Part shown: positions 25,855 through 34,916 of the stretch, piece by piece
Layout of the letters: the number at the start of each line of letters is the position of its first letter
Numbering within the stretch: position 1 is the stretch's first letter
DNA from: an uncultured Rubripirellula sp.
Lineage (GTDB): Bacteria > Planctomycetota > Planctomycetia > Pirellulales > Pirellulaceae
Reading direction: 5' to 3'
Assembly: GCA_938045805.1 (NCBI GenBank)
Contig: CALIBL010000047.1
Span: 1 to 44,976 of the forward strand
Length of the DNA: 44,976 nucleotides
Translations under genes and position numbers: made by a program
The notes under the pieces: generated by a model
The model's input: the letters and a program-made list of their open reading frames with translations, nothing else
Databases searched by the model: none
Told to the model about the DNA's origin: nothing

Positions 25855-27948
25855 ATGGCCACGGACATTGCTAAGATTCGTAACATCGGTGTGATTGCAC
25901 ATATTGATGCAGGAAAGACCACGGTTACCGAGAGGATGCTGTACCTCAGCGGAGCCAAGCATCGGGTCGGCCGAGTTGATCACGGGACGACCGATACGGA
26001 TGATGATCCGGAGGAGCAGGAACGTGGCATTACGATTTTTAGTGCTTGCGTCAAATACAACTGGGGCGATTACTCGATCAACCTGCTTGATACCCCCGGG
26101 CACGTGGATTTCACGGCTGAAGTGGAACGCTGCTTGAGAGTACTCGATGGTGCCGTTGTCGTCTTTTCTGCTCGTGAGGGCGTGGAGGCACAGAGTGAAA
26201 CGGTTTGGCGTCAAGCTGATCGATACGGTGTCCCACGTGTTGTATTTATCAACAAAATGGATCGTGAGGGCGCAAATTTTGAGTCCGTATTTAACGAGAT
26301 TGCACCACGACTGGGAGGTAATCCCGTTGCGATTGAGATCCCGGTTGGGCAGGGGCCGACCCATGTTGCGGATCCATTTCGTGGCGTGATCGATCTGATC
26401 GATTTGAAGCTACTAGAGTTTGATCCAGAGACCGAAGGCAAGACGATCGAAAAAAAGGAAATCCCAGCTGAGTTGCTCGATGATGCCATGTTGTGGCGTG
26501 AGCAGATGTTGGATGCGATCTACGACATCAGTGAGGAAGCGGCCACTCTTGCCATGGAAGAGCAGGAAGTGCCTCGCGATTTGATCATTGAGGCTTTAAG
26601 GCAAGGCTGCATTGATCGGACAATCCAGCCTGTACTTTGTGGATCCGCACTTCACGGGATCGGTGTTCAGCCCTTGATGACAGCGGTCGGTAATTTCCTA
26701 CCTAGCCCTCTCGATCGCCCGCCCGTGGAAGGAGTTGATCCGAAGAAGACAGACAAAACGCTGACTCGAGCTCCCAAGAACCAAGATCCGTTTTGCGGAC
26801 TCGTATTCAAGATTCTTCCCGCGAAGACTGGCGACAATTATTGGATTCGTATCTACAGCGGTGAACTCAATCAGAACTCACGGGTCTACTGTCCTAACCG
26901 CGATAAAAAAGAAAACATCGCTCAGGTTTGGCAGATTCATGCGACCAAGAAGGATCGTGGCGGTCAGATGGAAACAGTTGGCGCGGGGGATATTTGCTGC
27001 GTCATCGGGCCTCGGTTTGCCATTACCGGTGACACCCTTTGTGATACCAAGGCAAACATTGAGCTCCCAAGTATCAACTTTGCTGACACGGTTTTGTCGA
27101 TGGCTATTGAGCCTGAGAGTACAGCCGACAAGAAGAAGCTTGAAGAGACACTGGATATGCTGCGTAGGCAAGATCCGACATTCCAAGCAAGTGATAGTAG
27201 TGAGACTGGGCAAACGCTGATCAGCGGGATGGGTGAGTTGCACTTAGAGGTGATTCAGCATCGACTGACCCGCGATTTTGGTTTGAACGTGAAGTTCTAT
27301 AAACCAAGAGTGAACTACCGAGAGACGATTGGTGGTGCGGCGGATGTCGTTGGACAGTGCAATCGACAGATGGGTGCAACGCAGATGTTTGCGAGATTGG
27401 GCGTGAAGGTCTCTCCGCTTGAGAACTCATCTGCACCAGCTCTGGTTTTTGATCGACTCCCGCCGGAGTGTCCGCTATCCAATGCAGTGCGTTCAGCCGC
27501 GATCGATGAGATGAGAGAGCGAGCCAATGGGGGCGGCTTGTTAGCGGGTTTTCCGCTGTCAGGTGTTCGCATCGAGGTTTGCTCGGCGGAGATGCATGAG
27601 GAAGGGAGCGACGAGGTGGCGTTCCGCATTGCGGCTGGCGACGCTTTTGATCGAGCCATGCAGCAGGCAGGGCCCGTTCTACTTGAGCCACTGATGAAGG
27701 TCGAAGTCACCACGCCAGAAGACTACATGGGTGAACTTGTGGGTGACTTGCAGCAACGACGAGCCATCATTTCTTCGACGGAATCGAGGGGCATGATGAC
27801 GGTCATCACGGCACACGCTCCGCTGAAAGAACTTTTCGGCTACTCTGGGGCGGTTCGTAGTCTCTCTCAGGGACGTGCTGGTAGTAGCATGGAACCACTG
27901 GGGTATCAGCCAGCTCCAAAAGAAGATGCTGACGCTTTCCAGTTTTGA
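25855..27948 (+). CDS. fusA: Elongation factor G (divergent switch I)
   Basis: A 697-residue translational GTPase. G1 is AHIDAGKTT (16-23), G3 DTPGH (79-83) and G4 NKMD (133-136). Domain III-V features are present: SGMGELHLEVIQHRL, RVNYRETI and, near the end, GYSGAVRSLSQGRA. The switch I region reads TDTDDDPEEQERGITIFSA rather than the usual D-W-M-x-Q-E-x-ERGITITSAA. The VERCLRVLDGAV and GVEAQSETVWRQAD stretches recall the EF-G2/recycling type, though SETVWRQADRYGVPR also fits canonical EF-G. Planctomycetes are known to carry spd-type EF-G paralogues, so translocase versus recycling role is open. A terminator precedes it, so it needs its own promoter in 25772-25854; none is obvious. No tuf follows. 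Confidence 0.93.
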   Translation: MATDIAKIRNIGVIAHIDAGKTTVTERMLYLSGAKHRVGRVDHGTTDTDDDPEEQERGITIFSACVKYNWGDYSINLLDTPGHVDFTAEVERCLRVLDGAVVVFSAREGVEAQSETVWRQADRYGVPRVVFINKMDREGANFESVFNEIAPRLGGNPVAIEIPVGQGPTHVADPFRGVIDLIDLKLLEFDPETEGKTIEKKEIPAELLDDAMLWREQMLDAIYDISEEAATLAMEEQEVPRDLIIEALRQGCIDRTIQPVLCGSALHGIGVQPLMTAVGNFLPSPLDRPPVEGVDPKKTDKTLTRAPKNQDPFCGLVFKILPAKTGDNYWIRIYSGELNQNSRVYCPNRDKKENIAQVWQIHATKKDRGGQMETVGAGDICCVIGPRFAITGDTLCDTKANIELPSINFADTVLSMAIEPESTADKKKLEETLDMLRRQDPTFQASDSSETGQTLISGMGELHLEVIQHRLTRDFGLNVKFYKPRVNYRETIGGAADVVGQCNRQMGATQMFARLGVKVSPLENSSAPALVFDRLPPECPLSNAVRSAAIDEMRERANGGGLLAGFPLSGVRIEVCSAEMHEEGSDEVAFRIAAGDAFDRAMQQAGPVLLEPLMKVEVTTPEDYMGELVGDLQQRRAIISSTESRGMMTVITAHAPLKELFGYSGAVRSLSQGRAGSSMEPLGYQPAPKEDADAFQF

Positions 27949-28405
27949 CGCGGCGTCAATTCGGTCCGATCGGCTCGTTTTCTCGTCTTTCAGGGGTTGG
28001 TTTCTAGCCTGCCGAGGTGGGCGATTGGTGCTGTTTTTTACCCGTAAATACGCCGTTTTTGCGGTTCAAATGGATATGTTGGGTGAACCGAACCGCTACA
28101 CTGAACGAAGAACCGGCGTTGCTCGATCTTTGACGCTTCCGTACGATCCCCTGTAGCCTTAGTTGGTCGTTTAATGCGAGATCTCGTTTCGTACGGGGTG
28201 CTCGTTCAAGAGGGGGTCTCGTCCGGGACGAGGTTTCGTTTAGCACCGAGTTGTTTTTCGGTGAGCACGGCACTGACGGCTCGACACGTAAGTTGAATTT
28301 TGCATCGCGTTTTGCTTCGAGAGTCTGGAATTTGCTGACGTTTGATTGAGCGCACGTTGGTCCTCCCGCCTTTTTTCGTTGCTGACAAATATCCAGGAAA
28401 TCACG
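27949..28405. other. Non-coding region between fusA and the protease gene
   Basis: 457 bases with no credible gene. A 6-bp hairpin CTCGTC/GACGAG with a 3-base loop lies at 28218-28232. A TTGACG at about 28131 could be a -35 element, but no good -10 follows. I see no terminator for fusA. Confidence 0.5.
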
Positions 28406-30493
28406 ATGGGTAAACCTCCACGGCTGTTCTCCAGCACCCGAGTTTTGTCACTAGCAATTGTCGTCTGCCTGATGGGGCAGGTACCCGTCCTCGCTCAGGA
28501 CGTTCCCCCAGACGCAGGTAACGGCGAAACCTTTTCCCTCGGTGAACCACCGGCACGTGACGGTCGGGTGGCCAGATTGATTGCGGCATTGATGCCCCGG
28601 AACCATATTTCGGCCAAGCGTTTGGACGACACAATCAGTGAAAGAGCGTTGCAACTTTACGTCAAATCACTCGATCCACTAAAGCTCTACTTCCTGCAAA
28701 GCGATATCGATGAATTCGAGGAAGCGAAGCTCGAGATTGATAACATGGTCCAGAACGGTGATCTTGGTCTCGCCTACGATATTTTCACACGATTCATTCA
28801 GCGAGTCGACGAACGCGTCGCGGTCGCCATGGAACTGTTGGATGGCGATTTCGACTTTGAGAAAGACGAAACAATCGTTACGGATCCTGATGAGGTGCAG
28901 TATTCAAAGACCGCCGAGGAATCTCGCGATCGATGGAGGCGGCAGATTAAATATGCGATTCTGGATCTGAAAGACGACGAAGCGGAAGACTATATCGATC
29001 AGTTGCGTCGTCGCTATTCACGATACGCTAAGCGATGGAAGCAGACGGATAACGATGACCTGCTTGAGATGTTTTTGACATCCGTTACCACTGCTTATGA
29101 TCCGCACTCAACTTACATGTCACCCGGAACGCTTGACGATTTCCAGATTCAGATGAGTCTGAATTTGGACGGGATCGGGGCACAGTTACGCGAGAAAGAC
29201 GGCAACACAGTTGTCTCGCGTGTGATTCCCGGCGGTGCAGCAGCCAAGCATGGGAAGTTGAAAACAGACGATGTCATCGTGACAGTTGGTCAGGGAGAAG
29301 ATGGCGAGATGGTGGATATCGTTGAAATGCCGCTCAACGATGTTGTTGACCTCATTCGAGGTAAAGCAGGTTCACTCGTTCGTTTGGGGGTCAAGCTCGG
29401 CGGAGTTGGGAACGTTGAAGAATACAAAATCATCCGCGCTCGTATTGAACTTGAAGAGTCAGCAGCTCGTGGAGAGATTATCGAGCATCAGTTGCCCGGT
29501 TCCGAGGAAAAGCTCAAGATCGGTTATATCAATCTGCCTAGCTTTTATCTTGATATGGATGCGGCACGGCAGGAGAAAGCTGATTTTCGCAGTAGTACCC
29601 GAGACGTCCGACGCATCCTGATTGATTTTCAAGAGAAAGGTGTCGATGGACTTGTCTTGGATCTGAGTAAAAATGGTGGAGGAAGTTTGACCGAGGCGAT
29701 CAACCTCACTGGTCTTTTCATCGACCGTGGCCCTGTGGTGCAAGTCAAAAATTCCGATGGCTCAATTCAGCAGTATGCTGATGAAGAAAGCGGAACGACA
29801 TGGGATAAGCCGCTGGTTGTGATGACCAGCAAATTTAGTGCGAGTGCAAGTGAGATCTTTGCGGGAGCTATCAAGGACTATGGCCGAGGCATTGTGGTCG
29901 GAGATCCCGCTACCCACGGTAAAGGCACCGTCCAAACGTTGATGGATCTTGGCCAGCAGTTGTTCGCTCATAATCGCGCGAATTATGGTGCATTGAAAGT
30001 GACGCTTCAGCAGTTCTATCTTCCCGATGGTCAAAGCACTCAGAGGAAGGGTGTTGCGGCTGATGTTGTATTGCCTAGCATCACCGCAAAGATGGATGTC
30101 GCTGAAGGTGATCTTCAGTACGCGTTGGAACATGATGTGGTCAAGGCAGCAAAGCACTCTGTTTACAATATGGTTCCGGTTGACCTCTTGGATCAGATTC
30201 GCATGCGAAGTGAGAAGCGAGTGACAGAGGATGACGAGTTTGCAGACTTGCTAAGACGCGTCTCGTCGTATGTTGCACAAAAAGAAGAAAACTCCGTCTC
30301 TTTGAAGGAGTCAGCATTCGTTGCGAGACGAAAAGAGCTTGAATCACAAAACAAAGATGAAGAGGAAGAACTTGTCGAGCAGATGAACGACGGCGTTGTT
30401 TATCGAGACGGATTTTATAATCGAGAAGTGATGAACATTGTGCATGACTACATCGATGGGCTTCGCGATAAGAAGCTCGACAATGCTGGCTGA
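28406..30493 (+). CDS. Carboxy-terminal processing protease (Tsp/Prc, S41 family)
   Basis: A 695-residue exported serine protease that trims or degrades envelope proteins. A signal peptide ends near AQD (residue 32). It has an N-terminal helical domain (about 50-235), a PDZ domain (about 245-335), and an S41 catalytic core with TSKFSASASEIFAGA (Ser480), DYGRG (Asp491) and HGKGTVQ (Lys506), the Ser-Lys dyad of Tsp. The long C-terminal helical region (about 540-690) matches E. coli Tsp/Prc rather than the short CtpA type. The ATG at 28406 has AGGAAA at ideal spacing; an upstream in-frame start at 28346 is rejected. A terminator follows at 30534. Confidence 0.94.
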   Translation: MGKPPRLFSSTRVLSLAIVVCLMGQVPVLAQDVPPDAGNGETFSLGEPPARDGRVARLIAALMPRNHISAKRLDDTISERALQLYVKSLDPLKLYFLQSDIDEFEEAKLEIDNMVQNGDLGLAYDIFTRFIQRVDERVAVAMELLDGDFDFEKDETIVTDPDEVQYSKTAEESRDRWRRQIKYAILDLKDDEAEDYIDQLRRRYSRYAKRWKQTDNDDLLEMFLTSVTTAYDPHSTYMSPGTLDDFQIQMSLNLDGIGAQLREKDGNTVVSRVIPGGAAAKHGKLKTDDVIVTVGQGEDGEMVDIVEMPLNDVVDLIRGKAGSLVRLGVKLGGVGNVEEYKIIRARIELEESAARGEIIEHQLPGSEEKLKIGYINLPSFYLDMDAARQEKADFRSSTRDVRRILIDFQEKGVDGLVLDLSKNGGGSLTEAINLTGLFIDRGPVVQVKNSDGSIQQYADEESGTTWDKPLVVMTSKFSASASEIFAGAIKDYGRGIVVGDPATHGKGTVQTLMDLGQQLFAHNRANYGALKVTLQQFYLPDGQSTQRKGVAADVVLPSITAKMDVAEGDLQYALEHDVVKAAKHSVYNMVPVDLLDQIRMRSEKRVTEDDEFADLLRRVSSYVAQKEENSVSLKESAFVARRKELESQNKDEEEELVEQMNDGVVYRDGFYNREVMNIVHDYIDGLRDKKLDNAG

Positions 30494-30533
30494 TTGAATC
30501 CTCTTTAAGAAGATTCGCCTCGAAATGATGAAG

Positions 30534-30563
30534 AGCCCGATCAGAGGATGGTCGGGCTTTTTT
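30534..30563 (+). terminator. Terminator after the Tsp/Prc protease gene
   Basis: AGCCCGATC (30534-30542) pairs with GGTCGGGCT (30550-30558, one wobble), followed by six T (30558-30563). It lies 41 bases after the stop. Confidence 0.9.
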
Positions 30564-30699
30564 ATTAGATTGATCGACGCAGGTTCCTTGCCCGGTGAAA
30601 CTAGCGTTGCCCAGTAACGAATAACTTTTGCCTCGTGGAAGCGGTCACCGAAATGCCACTGCATGACTCAGTAAGATGTCATGCGAGCACATCGCGGCC

Positions 30700-31410
30700 T
30701 CAGGGTTGAGCATCACGTGTGATGTACCATCTAGTGGGGCAGATCAGTTGCGAAGGGTAATCGCTCGGATCCCGTGTCTCCCCCCATACATTTCGTAATG
30801 CATCTTGTTTGCTTTCGCCTGCAACGAGGAACCAGATGTTCTTACCGGAGTTGATCGCTGGAGCGGTAAGGGTGTACCGAAAGGTGTCCAGTTTTTCGAC
30901 CCAGTTCTCGATAAACCAACGCTGGTTTTCATGTAGTGCTGTTGTACCGGGGAATAGTGATGCGGTGTGAGCGTCATCCCCTAGGCCAAGTAAGATCAGA
31001 TCCCACTGCGGGGCGTCCGACCCTTGGAAATGTTCTCGAAGGGTCTCTTCGTAGGCTCGCGCGCCCTTCGCCGGTTGTTCAACCTCAACGGTGACTGGAT
31101 GAATCTGATTCTCAGGGGTTCGACTGTCCTTGAGTAGGGTCTCGCGAACCATTCGCTCATTACTCTGATCGCTATCAGGAGTAACGTTGCGTTCATCACC
31201 CCAGAACCAATGGATGTGATTCCACGGAAGATCCTCCTCCGCCAAAAGTTCATAGATGCGTCGCGGCGTCGATCCTCCGGATAAGGAGACGTTGGCGATG
31301 CCTCGTGAGGTGACTGCTTCGCGGATCAATTCAGCGGCGGCTAAGGCAACTTGCATTTGAAGTTCAGCGGTCGTTTCAGAAACGATGGTTTGCTTGTTGG
31401 AGGTGTTCAT
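30700..31410 (-). CDS. pgl: 6-phosphogluconolactonase
   Basis: A 236-residue cytoplasmic hydrolase of the oxidative pentose phosphate pathway that opens 6-phosphogluconolactone. It shows SLSGGSTPRRIYELL, HWFWGDERNVTPDSDQSN and LLGLGDDAHTASLFPG, the three conserved blocks of the Pgl/glucosamine-6-P isomerase-like fold; GDDAHTASLFPG is specific to Pgl. The start ATG overlaps the panB stop by four bases (ATGA), so translation is probably coupled to panB although the pathways differ. No terminator is evident downstream on this strand. Confidence 0.94.
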   Translation of the reverse strand: MNTSNKQTIVSETTAELQMQVALAAAELIREAVTSRGIANVSLSGGSTPRRIYELLAEEDLPWNHIHWFWGDERNVTPDSDQSNERMVRETLLKDSRTPENQIHPVTVEVEQPAKGARAYEETLREHFQGSDAPQWDLILLGLGDDAHTASLFPGTTALHENQRWFIENWVEKLDTFRYTLTAPAINSGKNIWFLVAGESKQDALRNVWGETRDPSDYPSQLICPTRWYITRDAQP

Positions 31411-32237
31411 TCAAAAGACTCATCTTTGCCGGGGAATTGCCCTGAACGGATTGCTTCGCAGTATTCTTTGGCTGCTTGTGTGATGGCACCACGCACATCA
31501 GAGAATTGTTTGACAAACTTCGGGAGGTAACCCGAGTTAAAACCAATCATGTCATGAGTCACGAGGACTTGGCCTGATACATGTGGGCCAGCGCCGATTC
31601 CTATCGTTGGCACAGAAATAGCATCGGTGATTTTTCGGCCGATTTCGGTGGGGACGCATTCAATCAAAACACAGAAGGCACCCGCCTGTTCAGCTGCGAT
31701 TGCATCCGCGATGAGTTTTTCTGTTTGCCGCTGGATACGGTAGCCGCCTTCGACATGAACACTTTGAGGTCTCAGTCCCACGTGTGCCATTACGGGAATG
31801 CCTGCGGTGACAATCGCCTCGATTCGGTTAGCTTGCTCGGCTCCACCCTCGAGTTTGACAGCATGACATTTGGTCTCTTTAAGCACTCTAGCACTCGCTT
31901 CAACACTTCGCTTGATCTCGAGTTGCCCTTCCGGGAAAGGAAGATCCACCACCACCATGGATCTCTTCGCTGCCCGCCCGACCATTTCAGCGTGATAGAG
32001 GATTTGGTCCATGGTGACTGGTAGAGTGGTTTCGTGACCCTGGACCACCATGGCTACCGAATCACCCACCAGCAGAACATCAACTCCAGCCGCATCGAGC
32101 GCTTCGGCGGTAGGGTAGTCGTATGCGGTTAGCATCGAGATTGCGGTCCCGTCCAAACGCATCTTTTGCAGCGTTTTCGTTGTCACGCGGCGAGGTGGAT
32201 TTGGGGGCTTGGGATTGCCGTTGTCGATATGGCTCAT
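31407..32237 (-). CDS. panB: 3-methyl-2-oxobutanoate hydroxymethyltransferase
   Basis: A 276-residue cytoplasmic enzyme that makes ketopantoate from ketoisovalerate and methylene-THF, the first step of pantothenate synthesis. It shows MLTAYDYPTA, VDVLLVGDSVAMVVQG (metal Asp), VVVDLPF, VKLEGG, PVMAHVGLRPQS, LIECVP and IGIGAG, all PanB blocks. The frame reaches a TTG at 32255, but the ATG at 32237, with GGAAGCG upstream, is preferred. It forms an operon with pgl through a 4-base stop/start overlap. No panC or panD is in the window. Confidence 0.96.
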   Translation of the reverse strand: MSHIDNGNPKPPNPPRRVTTKTLQKMRLDGTAISMLTAYDYPTAEALDAAGVDVLLVGDSVAMVVQGHETTLPVTMDQILYHAEMVGRAAKRSMVVVDLPFPEGQLEIKRSVEASARVLKETKCHAVKLEGGAEQANRIEAIVTAGIPVMAHVGLRPQSVHVEGGYRIQRQTEKLIADAIAAEQAGAFCVLIECVPTEIGRKITDAISVPTIGIGAGPHVSGQVLVTHDMIGFNSGYLPKFVKQFSDVRGAITQAAKEYCEAIRSGQFPGKDESFE

Positions 32238-32533
32238 GGTAACAATCGCTTCCAATACGGGGCGGCCACCGCTAAGCGAGGTTGGCTCTGTGAGCGTCTG
32301 AGTTTAAGCGGTCGAGATCTGATACCAATAGGGTGGGAGGGTGAGGATGACGTATTTTTGCGGGGGATTGACTGGTTTTACGGGTTCGAGACTCTTTTTT
32401 ATCCTTGTCGCTGAGACAACGTTTCCTCACTCAGGGGACCAATGGTTACAATTGCGAGAACCGACGTTCGCTTGAGATCGCATGACTTAAGGCTGCGTGT
32501 AGGTCGGGCAATTTCACCGCATTGGAGTTTGGA

Positions 32534-33463
32534 ATGTTGAAACCTTGTTTGATGGTCGACGCTCGGCGGGGTGGTTTGGCGGTATGGAGTGCGATGGTTC
32601 TGCTCGGATTGCACGCTTGCTTGATTGACGCCGTTGCTGCTCAAAATGCGGGGTTGGGTAATGCGTCGCAGGGGGCCAATCCGTCTGCTGTTGGTGGGTT
32701 TGGCGTCAATCAAAACATGGTCACACAATTTCGCGGCAAGCTCAAAGGCTTCCAACGCGGTGTGGTGCTTGTTCAAAAAGAAGACGGCACCGATGTCATG
32801 GTGCAAATGCCCGAGAGTATTAGCAGTTTTCAATTTGTCGCTTTAGCCAAGCCAGCGTTTTTGCAGCGGGGGCAACTCGTTCGACTTTCAGGGACGTTCA
32901 ATCCGGCAAATGGAATGGCAGTCACGCCGATTAATAAAGTGGAACTCTTTCAGCCCGTGACTGGAAAACTGGCCGGTGGCACGCGTGAGCAATTCATTCC
33001 AGGTATTTATCCAGAAAAAAGAGGTGAAAATCCTCAGGCGTTTGCTGAACCGATTCGTTGTCGAGTTGTAGGTGGAGTGATGGGGCTAAATGCGAACGGA
33101 CTTCTTGCAGTCCAGGCTGGTGGACGTCCACTTCAGATTCCTCTTGCTCAGGATGCAACGTTCGAAATTCGATATAACAATTTATCGCTTGCTCAAGAAG
33201 GTGATGAAGTGAGTGTTTCGGGATTCTATCAGCCGCCAGACGAGACCAGGATTCGCGCCGAGAGAATCACCATCACAACGGATCGTGTTTACGGTGAGTT
33301 TTCAGAAGATCCGCCCAAGCGGAATTCGAGGCGCCGACCGACTCGTGAAGCAGTTGCCGAAGAAAAAGAAGCCGCTGATGAAGCTAAAATATCTGATCCG
33401 GATCAACCGCAAGGAGACAAGAAAAACTCAAAAGCGGAAGACCCGCCTGAAAATGCGGGGTAG
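32534..33463 (+). CDS. Secreted protein with two DUF5666-like beta-barrel repeats
   Basis: A 309-residue exported protein with no enzyme motif. A signal peptide (about 1-37) ends at AVAAQN. Two related segments follow (about 62-140 and 175-260). Each runs from a G-x-V strand through a hydrophobic 'PLQIPL'-type strand to 'L-x-x-GD-x-V-x-VSGFY' and 'R-x-ERITI', as in DUF5666/OB-like domains. The tail from about 265 is highly charged (KRNSRRRPTRE, EEKEAADEAK) and probably disordered. The ATG at 32534 follows TTGGAG; a TTG at 32522 is also in frame. It is divergent from panB, with a 296-base gap. The role is unknown; the design suggests a periplasmic binding or matrix protein. Confidence 0.8.
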   Translation: MLKPCLMVDARRGGLAVWSAMVLLGLHACLIDAVAAQNAGLGNASQGANPSAVGGFGVNQNMVTQFRGKLKGFQRGVVLVQKEDGTDVMVQMPESISSFQFVALAKPAFLQRGQLVRLSGTFNPANGMAVTPINKVELFQPVTGKLAGGTREQFIPGIYPEKRGENPQAFAEPIRCRVVGGVMGLNANGLLAVQAGGRPLQIPLAQDATFEIRYNNLSLAQEGDEVSVSGFYQPPDETRIRAERITITTDRVYGEFSEDPPKRNSRRRPTREAVAEEKEAADEAKISDPDQPQGDKKNSKAEDPPENAG

Positions 33464-33628
33464 AGAAGAAATGATCGGTGCGAATTTTAACGCGATCAGT
33501 TTGTTTGTTTTCGTGGTCAAGTAAATCCTTTAAAATCTAGTCTGGGTGGATCCATCAAGAAGCGATGGGTTAAAGCAAAGAGAACATTTGTTAGGCCCAG
33601 ACTTTGTCCTTCACAATGAAATAGAAAT

Positions 33629-34756
33629 ATGAAAACTCGCATCTTGCTCGCATCTACCATTGCAGCTGCTCTATGTTTCTCTTCTTTTGAGAAGCACCAT
33701 CTTTCCGCTCAGGATGCTCAAGACCTGAAGGTTGGCTCAGCTGCGCCCGAATTAGCAATTGAACATTGGCTTCAGGATGGTAACGGTTTCTTTAAGCCCG
33801 TCACCAAGTTCGAGCAGGGAAAGGTTTACGTCGTTGAGTTCTGGGCGACCTGGTGCGGTCCCTGTATTCAGAGTATGCCTCACTTGGCAGAGATTCAAAA
33901 CAAATATCGTGGCCAAGGCGTGCAGGTCATTAGCGTTTCCAATGAAACAGTCGAAGAAGTGAAAGATCTTCTTGGGAAGAACCATCCGCAGACTGGCAAG
34001 CCGTTCGCGGAGTTGACATCCGCATGGTGTTTGACCACCGACCCTGATGGTTCCGTTTACAAAGACTACATGGAGGCATCAAAGCAGGGCGGGATTCCAA
34101 CCGCGTTCCTTGTCGGTAAAACCAGTCAGATCGAGTGGATCGGTCATCCAATGGATATGGACGGGCCTCTCGAGGCGGTTGTGAATGATACTTGGGATCG
34201 TGCTTCTTTTGAGAAAGAGATGTCATTGCAGCAAGTCTTGCAGGCCAACATGCAGAAAGTCTCGATGCTCGCCGGTGCGGGTAAATTCGATGAAGCGGTT
34301 AAGTTGGCTCAAGAGCAACGCAAGGCGACCGAGGGGACACCGCTTGAGGCTCAGTGGACCAGCGTCCAGTACCAACTCAAGTTAATGGGTGGGATGATTG
34401 ATGATGATGTGTTGTCCCACTTTCGCGAGAAACTCACTGAGATGAAAGGTAATGCTGGTGCGGTAGGGCAGTTTGCTTACACTCTCTACGGCCAGATCAA
34501 GCAAGGTGCGGACGTGGGCGTTTTGGCGAGTGAAACGTTAACAGCTCTTCAAGCCGAAATAGAGGGTGCCGATGCGGAAATGCTCCCACTGTTATTTAAT
34601 ACCATGGCTTTATTGAAATCTGAGACCGGCGATCTTGCCGGTGCGGTTGCAGCTCAGCAAGCGGCGATTGATGCGGCACCAGATGAACGAGTGAAAAAAC
34701 GTTTATCAACGTTACTCGAGGATCTTCAGAAACGACTGGCTGATTCCGAGAAGTGA
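33629..34756 (+). CDS. Exported TlpA/ResA-like thioredoxin with helical C-terminal tail
   Basis: A 375-residue exported redoxin. A signal peptide (about 1-28) is followed by a TlpA-like domain with FWATWCGPC (active site at 75-79), LAEIQNKYRGQGVQVISVS and the cis-Pro GGIPTAFLV. Residues about 200-375 are mostly helical with TPR-like pairs (AGKFDEAVKLAQEQRKA, GDLAGAVAAQQAAIDAAP). Such proteins reduce disulfides, often apocytochrome c CxxCH pairs, which would suit a multihaem cytochrome maker; this link is inference. A bidirectional terminator follows 91 bases after the stop. The preceding gene ends 165 bases upstream. Confidence 0.88.
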   Translation: MKTRILLASTIAAALCFSSFEKHHLSAQDAQDLKVGSAAPELAIEHWLQDGNGFFKPVTKFEQGKVYVVEFWATWCGPCIQSMPHLAEIQNKYRGQGVQVISVSNETVEEVKDLLGKNHPQTGKPFAELTSAWCLTTDPDGSVYKDYMEASKQGGIPTAFLVGKTSQIEWIGHPMDMDGPLEAVVNDTWDRASFEKEMSLQQVLQANMQKVSMLAGAGKFDEAVKLAQEQRKATEGTPLEAQWTSVQYQLKLMGGMIDDDVLSHFREKLTEMKGNAGAVGQFAYTLYGQIKQGADVGVLASETLTALQAEIEGADAEMLPLLFNTMALLKSETGDLAGAVAAQQAAIDAAPDERVKKRLSTLLEDLQKRLADSEK

Positions 34757-34847
34757 TCCAAGTAGGTCAAATTTCAAATGCGTGCTTCGCAGAAGTTGTA
34801 AGGCTTGCAGGAATTGGAAACCGCCCTGAGATAGACGCCTACCAAAA

Positions 34848-34881
34848 AAGCCGTCACGGCAAGACCGTGGCGGCTTTTTTT
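34848..34881. terminator. Bidirectional terminator shared by the redoxin and ammonium transporter genes
   Basis: A 12-bp stem (34848-34859 with 34865-34876, one wobble) with a 5-base loop has A6 on its left and T7 on its right, so it can stop transcription from both converging genes. Confidence 0.92.
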
Positions 34882-34916
34882 GTGGCACACCTGTGAAAAT
34901 TCTTCACAGATCTTAC

